Origin: Toxotes chatareus
Lineage: Eukaryota; Chordata; Actinopteri; Toxotidae
NCBI GenBank assembly: GCA_016801885.1
Contig: CM028898.1
Coordinates: forward strand, 3,081,177-3,145,176
Direction: 5' to 3'
Length of the DNA stretch: 64,000 bases
The position numbers were made by a program, and so were the translations under genes. Under the pieces are notes generated by a model. The model was not told where the DNA came from, did no database searches, and was given only the letters and a program-made list of their open reading frames with translations. Below are positions 34,301 to 39,504 of this stretch, one piece after another. Every line of letters starts with the position of its first letter. Position 1 is the first letter of the stretch.

Positions 34301-34668
34301 CTCAATTTTAGTGATTTAACTGTTATATTTTTTGGCTCATCTAATAAACTTTGTTCTGCCTTTCGTCAGTTTCGGGGGGGGGGGGCTCGATTCTACACAG
34401 GGTGTTAGTGCTTGCAGTCAAATGTAATGTGGTGTTTGGGCTCATGATTCCACTTTAGAAATGTTATCGCTGGGTGACACTGACAGAGGAAACACTGCCT
34501 GCTTGGCACATCTGTCCAGGAAAAAAATAAAAAATAAAAAGCTGTGTTTATCATGGTCAGTATTAACATCTGCTTTTTGTCTCCTCACCCCTCCAGAGTC
34601 TGAAGGAAGGGCTGACAGCTGAGCAGAGACTTCACCTGTTTGAAAATAAAGACACAAAGGAGTTCTGA
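1..34668 (+). CDS. mprip: mprip, myosin phosphatase Rho-interacting protein; 24 coding exons, 5' end cut by the window
   Basis: The conceptual protein follows vertebrate MPRIP (M-RIP/p116Rip) from end to end. An N-terminal KCQNCFKPRE segment is followed by a first PH domain (about residues 45-152, counting the first complete codon as 7), a Ser/Pro-rich linker, a second PH domain (about 455-557), the conserved RARERRREGRSKTFDWAEF stretch, and a long C-terminal coiled coil with the family end KSLKEGLTAEQRL. In the known family this protein binds F-actin through its N-terminal half, RhoA centrally and the MYPT1 subunit of myosin phosphatase through the C-terminal coiled coil, so it targets the phosphatase to stress fibres. 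All exon junctions are GT/AG and phases agree throughout. Coding exons: 1-107, 5404-5481, 5800-5865, 11843-11994, 12086-12170, 12277-12448, 12652-13096, 16323-16449, 17472-17576, 19520-19576, 20088-20156, 20248-20337, 20639-20748, 21424-21988, 22192-22329, 23997-26603 (optional), 29940-30087, 30249-30366, 31429-31588, 31722-31835, 32071-32157, 32282-32444, 32853-32938, 34597-34668. Length is about 1109 residues without exon 16 and 1978 with it; the main human form is slightly over 1000. Confidence 0.95.
1790..1821. repeat. 16-bp perfect tandem duplication
   Basis: The unit CAGTATCCAATATAAA occurs at 1790-1805 and again, identically, at 1806-1821. Confidence 0.9.
3520..3680 (+). mobile_element. 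tRNA-derived SINE relic (common teleost type)
   Basis: The order of blocks is typical of a widespread teleost SINE: 'ctaatggttaagaggcacac' near 3534, then 'tttgttgttgcatgtcatac', a CT-rich stretch 'ctctttctctccccc', then 'caaataaaatgccccc' and an A-rich tail. The B-box area is degenerate. Family recognition is from memory and the ends are approximate. Confidence 0.7.
5404..5481 (+). CDS. mprip: mprip exon 2 (start of PH domain 1)
   Basis: Encodes AKPIYGGWLCLAPEG through NPMQRSR, the first beta strands of PH domain 1. The acceptor is ttttacag|gct, the donor is cgg|gtaaga, and both ends are phase 0. The 318-bp intron that follows (5482-5799) shows nothing notable. Confidence 0.95.
5800..5865 (+). 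CDS. mprip: mprip exon 3 (PH domain 1)
   Basis: A 22-codon exon encoding KWQRRFFVLYEHGCLRFALD and ES, the classic beta2-beta3 strands of the PH fold. The acceptor is ccaacag|aaa and the donor tcg|gtaagt. A downstream acceptor at 11843 continues the frame. Confidence 0.95.
7869..8035. mobile_element. dispersed teleost repeat ('gttagcttagc' family) relic
   Basis: The run 'agggacagtttgacattt', then 'cttattcgcc', 'gataagaagattaatacc'-like text (here 'gagaagattaataccactct'), 'ccggttagcttagct' and 'ctggctctgaaggtaag' follows the order of a repeat seen in many teleost introns and UTRs. The right end fades into unique sequence. Recognition is from memory. Confidence 0.65.
10122..10556. mobile_element. 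MITE-like element with imperfect inverted ends
   Basis: The left end 'agtccttttccactgcagg', followed by 'aacttttccagggggccatg', is mirrored at the right. The reverse complement of 10505-10556 contains 'aggcctttcc', 'agttccaggaaccatgg' and 'agccatagaacc' in the same order. The arrangement is that of a non-autonomous DNA transposon, possibly hAT-type. No transposase frame is present. Confidence 0.6.
11843..11994 (+). CDS. mprip: mprip exon 4 (PH domain 1)
   Basis: Encodes PSTLPQGTVNMNLCTDVID and then the SLCIITPDQEYFIRGENKEI region, colinear with mammalian MPRIP. The acceptor is ccctttag|ccg. The donor is atgg|gtgagt, leaving a split Gly codon. Confidence 0.95.
12086..12170 (+). CDS. mprip: mprip exon 5 (C-terminal helix of PH domain 1)
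   Basis: Encodes the PH helix with its invariant Trp (GWSEQLVVYPRTNKQNQKKK), followed by basic RKVEP. The KKKRK cluster could act as a nuclear-localisation or lipid-binding patch. The acceptor is ttttcag|gtg and the donor cag|gtaatt. Confidence 0.95.
12277..12448 (+). CDS. mprip: mprip exon 6 (linker)
   Basis: Encodes EPGPAKVAVTGSGIPEAEKV and SSSIIWQEEL, which match the mammalian EPGPAKVAVT and WQEE blocks. The acceptor is gtgtccag|gag and the donor gcag|gtaagg (phase 1). The next intron is 203 bp. Confidence 0.92.
12652..13096 (+). CDS. mprip: mprip exon 7 (Ser/Pro-rich linker)
   Basis: A 445-bp exon, GC-rich compared with the introns, encoding a disordered Ser/Pro/Gly segment (GSVSSLDSDASGSTVTST) and a basic end rich in Arg and Lys. 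The acceptor is cttgtcaag|gtg. The donor is gaggag|gtcagt, leaving a split Ser codon completed by exon 8. The frame stays open past the donor to 13136, so retention would end the protein after about 13 extra residues. Confidence 0.88.
15252..15289. repeat. perfect 17-bp inverted repeat with 4-nt loop
   Basis: TGCTATTATTCATCTTT at 15252-15268 and its exact reverse complement at 15273-15289 flank the loop AATA. It is AT-rich and lies inside mprip intron 7. Confidence 0.92.
16248..16312 (+). repeat. (TG)n microsatellite, about 32 units, abutting a splice acceptor
   Basis: An uninterrupted TG dinucleotide run of 65 bases ends ten bases before the exon 8 acceptor AG at 16321-16322. Confidence 0.97.
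16323..16449 (+). CDS. mprip: mprip exon 8
   Basis: Encodes RSGVIEKLEALELENQEKM and then ARQGRSEHRRF, matching the mammalian VIEKFEALDIE and RQGRSEKRAF blocks. The acceptor is ggtttgcag|t and the donor gag|gtaatg, phase 0. Its polypyrimidine tract is replaced by the TG repeat. Confidence 0.93.
16450..17471 (+). other. mprip intron 8
   Basis: A 1.0-kb intron with CT-rich and T-rich stretches and a perfect DR1 nuclear-receptor motif at 16744-16756. No exon was recognised. Confidence 0.8.
16744..16756 (+). promoter_or_regulatory. perfect DR1 motif (AGGTCA-G-AGGTCA)
   Basis: Two consensus half sites separated by one base, the type bound by PPAR/RXR, HNF4 or COUP-TF receptors. It is intronic, and function is unproven. 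Confidence 0.5.
17472..17576 (+). CDS. mprip: mprip exon 9
   Basis: Thirty-five codons that include LPPLRRAKSLDRRTTESVM, the conserved RRAKSLDRR motif just ahead of PH domain 2 (a basic phosphosite-like motif). The acceptor is ttctgcag|gac and the donor acg|gtgagt. Confidence 0.95.
18563..18588 (-). promoter_or_regulatory. DR1 motif plus an extra half site
   Basis: TGACCT at 18563-18568, 18576-18581 and 18583-18588. The last two form a perfect DR1 read on the minus strand (AGGTCA-G-AGGTCA). It is intronic, and function is unproven. Confidence 0.5.
18908..18931. repeat. (TG)n microsatellite
   Basis: About 12 uninterrupted TG units within intron 9. Confidence 0.9.
19520..19576 (+). CDS. mprip: mprip exon 10 (start of PH domain 2)
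   Basis: Nineteen codons, PDLLNFKKGWMVKLDEQGQ, the first strand of PH domain 2. The acceptor is gtttttcag|ccg and the donor cag|gtactt. The intron that follows (19577-20087, 511 bp) holds nothing recognisable. Confidence 0.95.
20088..20156 (+). CDS. mprip: mprip exon 11 (PH domain 2)
   Basis: Encodes WKKYWFVLTDHSLRYYKDSI and AEE, strands 2-4 of PH domain 2. The acceptor is cttgtag|tgg and the donor gag|gtgagt. Confidence 0.96.
20248..20337 (+). CDS. mprip: mprip exon 12 (PH domain 2)
   Basis: Encodes ASDLDGEIDLSTCYSVTEYQ and then RNYGFQIH, nearly identical to the mammalian segment. The acceptor is acctcag|gcc and the donor cat|gtaaga. Confidence 0.96.
20639..20748 (+). CDS. mprip: mprip exon 13 (end of PH domain 2)
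   Basis: Encodes TQEGVHTLSAMTAGIRRNWI and QAVMKNVRPSTAPDVA, the PH C-terminal helix with its invariant Trp. The acceptor is tgtttag|acc and the donor gcgag|gtcagt (phase 2). Confidence 0.95.
20749..21423 (+). other. mprip intron 13
   Basis: A 675-bp AT-rich intron with donor gtcagt and acceptor gccttatag. I see no element in it. Confidence 0.75.
21424..21988 (+). CDS. mprip: mprip exon 14 (RARERRREGRSKTFDWAEF region)
   Basis: A 565-bp exon encoding an acidic Ser-rich start, the highly conserved RARERRREGRSKTFDWAEF block, an Arg/Glu helix (ELERSRRREERRKR) and EEAIEQHWRQVEKTPIREE, matching the mammalian IEQRWHQVETTPLREE. It begins the central region that in mammals includes the RhoA-binding part. 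The acceptor is cttatag|c and the donor ggg|gtacgt. The frame reads on to 22081 if the donor is ignored. Confidence 0.95.
22192..22329 (+). CDS. mprip: mprip exon 15 (coiled coil)
   Basis: Forty-six codons: IEDLKAQLESCHQQLLDSNK, KHKQELELQLRTALEREQ and GYISP. It is heptad-rich. The mammalian equivalent ends REGYVLQ and joins directly to ATCERGF, here exon 17. The acceptor is ctgctgctgcag|ata and the donor ccg|gtgagt, phase 0, so exon 16 can be skipped without changing frame. Confidence 0.94.
22330..23996 (+). other. mprip intron 15
   Basis: A 1.7-kb AT-rich intron with a long T run near 22882-22902. No gene or clear repeat was recognised. Confidence 0.75.
23997..26603 (+). CDS. mprip: mprip exon 16, giant coiled-coil cassette exon (long isoform)
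   Basis: One exon of 2607 bp, or 869 codons in frame with exons 15 and 17. The open frame is uninterrupted from 23946 to the stop at 26640-26642. The acceptor is ccttttccaag|ctg. The best donor is ctgaag|gtggaa at 26603/26604, which is weaker than its neighbours. The protein is Glu/Lys/Leu-rich heptads nearly throughout (for example MLSQRVELLTNENGALKQRC and LKERIQELVTQVSVMTEEMR), with an unusual CPNCPKL motif at 25983-26003. Both ends are phase 0, so inclusion adds 869 residues without a frame change. From memory, long MPRIP transcripts with a large extra coiled-coil exon are also annotated in mammals; I could not compare sequences. If the donor is missed, the frame ends 12 residues later. 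Confidence 0.85.
26604..29939 (+). other. mprip intron 16
   Basis: A 3.3-kb intron. Its first 39 bases continue the exon 16 frame to a TGA at 26640-26642, followed by a CT-rich stretch and CATAAAGT near 26740. A Tc1-type deletion derivative lies at 28702-28953. No other exon was recognised. Confidence 0.75.
28702..28953. mobile_element. Tc1/mariner-type deletion derivative
   Basis: The left end 'tagaaagtattcagacccct' and the right end 'agtggaggggtttgaacaca' are inverted relatives, and both outer ends sit next to TA. An internal inverted pair, 'cagtctacactcagta' and 'tactgagtgtagactg', and the 'gattttagcttaaggctgca' block are typical of a widespread teleost element. There is no transposase frame, so it is non-autonomous and old. 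Confidence 0.75.
29940..30087 (+). CDS. mprip: mprip exon 17 (coiled coil)
   Basis: Encodes ATCERGFAAMEESHQKVIDE, LQRKHQRELENLQEEKERLL and AEETAATIA, nearly identical to mammalian MPRIP. The acceptor is gtgtcacag|gcc and the donor gctg|gtaaac (phase 1). Confidence 0.96.
30249..30366 (+). CDS. mprip: mprip exon 18 (coiled coil)
   Basis: Encodes AIEAMKNAHRTELEKELDKA, then ADLEEIHRQHE. The acceptor is tatcgtag|caa and the donor cacga|gtatgt (phase 0 to 2 junctions agree). Confidence 0.95.
30367..31428 (+). other. mprip intron 18
   Basis: A 1.06-kb intron with no recognised exon, RNA gene or dispersed repeat. Confidence 0.7.
31429..31588 (+). CDS. mprip: mprip exon 19 (coiled coil)
   Basis: Encodes EELCSFQREIEVLSEQYSQK, then CLENAHLAQALEAERQALRQ and CQRENQELNAHNQ, essentially invariant in vertebrate MPRIP. 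This is in the C-terminal coiled coil that contacts MYPT1 in mammals. The acceptor is gtgcttcag|gga and the donor cag|gtgcag. Confidence 0.96.
31722..31835 (+). CDS. mprip: mprip exon 20
   Basis: Encodes ELNNRLAAEITKMRSMTSED, then the variable GVGDSNATIQG and KELYELE. The acceptor is gcgtttgtag|gag and the donor gaa|gtaagg. Confidence 0.95.
32071..32157 (+). CDS. mprip: mprip exon 21
   Basis: Encodes VMLRVKESEVQYLKQEINSL, then KDELQAAQR. The acceptor is gttttgcag|gtg and the donor aga|gtacgc. Confidence 0.95.
32282..32444 (+). CDS. mprip: mprip exon 22
   Basis: Encodes DKKYATDKYKDIYTELSIVK, then AKAERDLGRLRDQLQLAHEA and a Gly-Tyr end. The acceptor is tgttttcag|gac and the donor tatg|gtatgg. 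The intron that follows (32445-32852, 408 bp) shows nothing notable. Confidence 0.95.
32853..32938 (+). CDS. mprip: mprip exon 23
   Basis: Encodes DIMKSKSNPDILKMAAAAAK, then RSERTMRSK; the mammalian counterpart begins DIMKSKSNPDFLK. The acceptor is ccctttttag|ata and the donor aag|gtgggt. Confidence 0.95.
32939..34596 (+). other. mprip intron 23
   Basis: A 1.66-kb intron. It contains a G13 run near 34374-34386. No coding or RNA feature was recognised. Confidence 0.75.
34597..34668 (+). CDS. mprip: mprip exon 24 (C-terminus and stop)
   Basis: Encodes SLKEGLTAEQRLHLFENKDT, KEF and TGA at 34666-34668. It matches the mammalian SLKEGLTVQERLKLFE end. The acceptor is cccctccag|agt. Confidence 0.95.
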   Translation, partial: SLKEGLTAEQRLHLFENKDTKEF

Positions 34669-35605
34669 CAGTGACGCATCGTGTCTGCCTATCTTGCTGC
34701 ATGTTTAGAAGCCCACTATATTTTAGCTCTGTAATTACTTATTTAGTAACACCACACACTGGTCACAAACACAGATCATATATTATTCTTAAAAAAAAAA
34801 AAACATGGTATGAAGTTTGAATTTCATGTCTAGAGTTTGCATTCCATGCACTCCAGTTAACTGTGACATTTTTTTTTTGTATTGTTTATTTTTTGCTGCC
34901 ATGTCTTTACTGTAAATACTGTTTTTAATTGAGCATCTGTCATGCATACACTAAAAACTATGACTGTGTAAGCTACTGTTTTAACTCTCTAGACTGTTGC
35001 TAGCCAAAGGCATAAATGTGATGTTGAAATGGCTAAATACAACTACATATTTGAGTGAGTAATACTTGCATAGCAAAAAGCATAGGAATGAGCCTGGCGT
35101 TCAGGTCTGCACGTTAACGCTCCATCACTCTGTTGTCGTTCCAGCGCAGATGGAGGTGTCGCTCAGTAAACAAGCTGTGGAACAAAAGTGCTTGTCTGCA
35201 TTAGAAAACAAGAACCTACCACGTTGCTTCAGCGCCTGACTTTAAATTAACATCAGATAGATGCTCTCTGCAATTCTCGGATCGAATAGAGATGCATGTC
35301 TAAAGGGGACAGCTGAATCCATATGGATAGGATTCACTGACTATAAATTAAATATATATATGGAAATTTATATAGTTTTTTTTTCCTCACTGCAATCATC
35401 GGTCCAGCTGTATAGGAGTTGTCGGAGTTGGTTTATGTTTGTAGTCTTGTTCAGTGGCAGTCCCTTTGTATTTATTTAAATGGTTGGGATTTTTCTTTCA
35501 CATTCCCATTCATCTGTACTCTATTATTGTAAATATAAAGCAAATATACACCAACTGACTACAGGTTTATTAGCAATAAATATTTTTGCACCCTTTGCAG
35601 TGACT
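34669..35605 (+). other. mprip: mprip 3' UTR (probable)
   Basis: AT-rich sequence after the mprip stop. A canonical AATAAA at 35575-35580 followed by T/G-rich sequence marks a likely 3' end near 35600. The A20 run at about 35663-35682 is beyond it. Confidence 0.6.
35575..35580 (+). terminator. mprip polyadenylation signal AATAAA
   Basis: The only canonical hexamer with a downstream GT-rich stretch in the first kilobase after the stop codon. Confidence 0.55.
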
Positions 35606-38150
35606 GTTTTAAAGTTTTCATTCTGCTTGCAGCTCTTTCATGTTGAAGCTGTATTTCATCTTTAAAAAAAAAAAAAAAAAAAAATCACCAGTCATGTTTA
35701 TCTTTTTATGGAGCTCTCAGCTGTATCTCACTGTCTTTCTCAGCAGATGGAGTATGGAGATGTCATCTACTTCATCTGCACTAGACAAATTAACTGTCAA
35801 TCATGAGCAGGTTGGTTAAATCAAGGTGGGTATACTCTTATTTGAAGAGCAAATGTTTAACAGCTGCTGGGAGTAGTTTAGCACGGTGGCTCCCAAACTT
35901 TTTGACTTTGTAACCCCTTAAAGCAAAGCTACAGTGGCTTCAGAAGGTTTTCTCACCTCTGCACTCTGTATTCATTTTTAATGACTTAACAGAAATTTCT
36001 AAAAACACATTTTCACTGTGTCACTGTGGGTGATTGAGTCTAGACTGAGGGGAAAATGACAGCAGATTTATGTGTTTAAAATCAAATCTACAGTGCTGTT
36101 TGTAAAAAGTCTGAATATTTAATGAAGCCAGTGTATATCTGCTTGGCACCAGTTTGCAGATGCAAAGCAGATTGACATCCTCTCAGCTGTTTACAGCAAT
36201 AACTGAACATTTAGAACTGTTTGTTATAATACTAAACAATACCAGTAATACACGAGATCAGAAAATTAAAATGAAAAGTTTCCTAACATCTGCTAACCCT
36301 GCAGATTAATCCTGTTCCCACTTGGGATGGTTCTGATTTATCATTTAAATTGGGCTGTTTGTTTAACCTTGGTTATCTCAGATGTCCAGCTGTGCTGATC
36401 TTCATTAATGCTGCACCTTTTCTGCAGTGAAATGCTATTAGATGGCAGTTATCATACATTACATCATGTGTAACAATGAACCTGATTGATCCTTTACTGT
36501 CATCCACTGACTTTTTTTTTTTGCAGTAGATGTGATAGCAGGAAAAGTCCAGATGTTATTAATATCTAATAATGGCTGCATTACGTTCAGGTGTTCCAGT
36601 CCCCTGACACTGTAAATGCTGGTTCCTTCGAGTTACTGGTTCCACTTAGTTCAAAAGTCTGACGTGTAAACACACTCCATTGTGCTCATGTGGGTGATAA
36701 ATGCTCCAAAATACCGCACTCAGTTTAAATGATTTATTTCTGGCACACTTCCTGCCTCTGCCTGCAAAGTGGCATAAATGTCGCAATCAACCACTGGTGT
36801 GTTTGAAACACAAACTAGGTGTAGCAGTGTAGCAGACACACTTAAAACTGGGAGTGTCTGTGCGATTTCAGAGACACGTATGTCATCTCTTTCAGAGCTG
36901 AATTTTATTCAGAGGTTTAGATTGTTTACTTAGATTGTTTCCTTGGAAATAGTGAGCTGACAAAACAATCCCAACTCAACATCCACTTACTGGCTTTTTT
37001 CCAGAGCTTTCATGCAGCCCTCTCACATGCTCTTCATCAACGGATTGGGTTTGTTTCGGTTTTCACGGAGATGAATCTGTTGACATGAAAGTGCAGTGGC
37101 TGTGATGTTTCATCAACAGCAAAGCAGAAAGTTTATTCTCGACCTTGGGAACAGTAGTCTCACAGAACAAGGTCTGCTTGCTTTTCCCTGAGCTTTTAAC
37201 AGTTTTATGTGGTCTTCAGACAGTCGCTGAACTTAGGTGTCAACTGAGCAAACCAATGGCCCAACTAATAGCCCTCATACTGGGGTTGTTTTGTCTTACT
37301 ACTATTTCCAGGGAGAAGTTAACATTTGAATCACTGTGTTATTGCTGTGAATATTTACATTACTCCCAATTCTCCGCTGATATGAGAGTAAAGTTCCCTT
37401 TGTTCCCACTGCTGTAGCTGTTGTGATATCTTGTATGGTTGTGAAAGATGCTTGCAAAAGTTTGAAAAAAGAGTAATCCTGGTGATGTCATCAGGGTTAC
37501 CTCAGAGTTTGGTCCATATTAAGGACTAAAGGTCAGGATGTCTCCGGCTCTGGGATTGTTTTTATTGCTATTTATTTATGTTATCAATCACCACCTACGG
37601 TTATGTAAAAGAGAATACGTGAAAAATAAAGGAAGCTGCTTGGATTTTGTGAAACATTTGTTTGCAGCTACAGATGTTCACAAATCGCTCACAAATGTGT
37701 GATTTTAGTGCTGTTTTAAATCTACATAAGAAAATGACATCAAACATTCTTTCAGGGTCAATCATTTGGACTGGAACTGGACCAACCACTTTGCTCCCAT
37801 AATGCCTTTCTGTTCCACAGCTGAGAGACAACTGTTTAACCGCTGCTATAGTTTACTTGTAAAGTTACCCGGAGTTAGACAGCACACAGCTGAATGCGAC
37901 GCCAAATAATTAGGTTACTGCAAGAGAGAAAGACAGCCTACCACCCCGGGCTGGCTGTCTGGCTAAAGCTTAACGTTTCAACTTTCTGAAGCTTGACAGG
38001 CTACATGCAACAGCTGGATAAAGGCTAATGATTTACGACCGGACTGAACAGTGGGCTGCTTTTAGTAAATTTCATCCTCATAATGTGTCGTTTAATTCTA
38101 CTTTTTATTCGCATTTTTTCCAAATAAAAGAAGAAAAACGGCGAAACGCG
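35606..38150. other. intergenic region mprip / rai1-like
   Basis: Contains an A20 run (about 35663-35682) and a Tc1-type relic (35930-36135). The rest shows no gene, RNA or clear repeat. Confidence 0.7.
35930..36135. mobile_element. Tc1/mariner-type relic with TA-flanked inverted ends
   Basis: The left end TA-CAGTGGCTTCAGAAGG and the right end, read on the opposite strand as TA-CACTGGCTTCATTAA, are inverted copies flanked by TA, the target duplicated by this superfamily. 'aaaaagtctgaatattt' near the right end and 'gagtctagactgagggg' inside match the same family as the copy at 28702-28953, but with more decay. Confidence 0.75.
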
Positions 38151-38389
38151 TCACTCTTTGTTTTATTGTGAAAGGGGTGTCCGGAAGTTTGAGATTCGAC
38201 TTTAAACAACTTGACACTCATGCTGAGTAGTGTGTTCCTGGAAAGTGTGTGGATTTTTATTTAATTTGGGGCTTTCTTTCCTTGGAGTGTTACTGGGATT
38301 TGTTAGAGTAAATGGGTTGTTAAAAGAGATGCAGGGTGGGAGGAATTCTTAACGGGACGTTTAGAAACGCTACGATCTCTCCCGTCCGG
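38150..38389 (+). promoter_or_regulatory. probable promoter and non-coding first exon of the rai1-like gene
   Basis: A locally CpG-richer stretch with an ETS-type CCGGAAGT at 38181-38188 and a strong donor consensus GTAAGT at 38390-38395. It lies about 1.1 kb upstream of the coding exon's acceptor. The exact start site cannot be seen. Confidence 0.4.
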
Positions 38390-39499
38390 GTAAGTTTTGA
38401 TCAGCAGCACAGCGCAGCGCATTACCTCCGCTCTGTCTTTGTTTCATCCAGCCGGGCCTTGCCCCGATGCTTTCCGTTCTCATAAATGGAGAGAACGTGC
38501 AGCCAAACTCGATGAAAAGTACTCTGAAATTTAAGAACACCTTGCGTATCACCGATTTTTGTGCATCTTGTAGATAACAATGTGCACTTCTTTTGGTCAT
38601 TAAGACCCAGTCTTCAATTCGGAATTAACGTAATATAGTAAAACAAAAGTCCCAGAGAAAAAAAAGGTGTATCATTTTAAATTTGTTCGGATGTTGTTCC
38701 TGCAACAAAGTTATTAAGAGCCGCAATGGGCAGTAACGAACAATACGGACCACTGAGCTATAAAAGTTGGTATTTTATCGTAATGCGGCGCTTTTTGTGA
38801 GTGTAGACCTTGCCGAATTAAAGAGTGGTCACTACTGAACATTGGAAGTTGTGAAGTTATGGTCAGTGTTGAATGTCTTTCTATCACTGATGAGAAAAAC
38901 ATTGAGTTGCCTGATATTTGACGGAGTTCGTCGTAAGGGAAGGTTACCGGAGCTAAGCCGGGCCTAGCTAGCTAACGTTAGCTGTGGCTAAGCTAAGCTA
39001 ACCATCGTCAGCAACCCTGACCTGTCAACGTTGGTGGAGTCAGCCGGTTATCTGGAAAGACATTATCCACTGACACTTACCACTTAATTAGCGATCAGTA
39101 ATATTAAGATAAATTGAAATAAGCCAAAACATATATTGTCAGTTAATGCCTGCAGTGTTCTCCAACGTTAATGAAATTCAAGCACACGTTTCCTTGCTAA
39201 TGTCAACGTTATGACTTGAGCTGTGACGGCTCGTGGGCTAACTTTCATCTTAACGACCAAAAAAATAATAAAGAAAAAACAGCTTTAATAATACAGCAAC
39301 AAATTAACGAAGTCTGTAAGTTATGTATCTTAGTGTTCAAAAGTATTTAAACTGTCATATCGAATTCCTCAGTGAATCAACTCTGGTTGGATAAAGAGCT
39401 GTTGAAAAGAGCAATAATGACAGTTTTAGAAATGCATGATTCTTTTCATTGACAGACTCGACATTCATGAGTTTATTTCCCCGTCTCCATCCATTGCAG
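38390..39499 (+). other. probable intron 1 of the rai1-like gene
   Basis: Runs from the donor at 38390 to the acceptor ccattgcag ending at 39499. It contains the palindrome AGCTAACGTTAGCT at 38970-38983 within a 'gctagctaacgttagc' cluster often seen around fish promoters. Confidence 0.45.
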
Positions 39500-39504
39500 T
39501 TGTT

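Noticed and set aside
35663..35682. A20 run as a sign of a processed pseudogene
   Set aside because: No retrocopied coding sequence upstream and no target duplication; treated as a homopolymer beyond the mprip 3' end.
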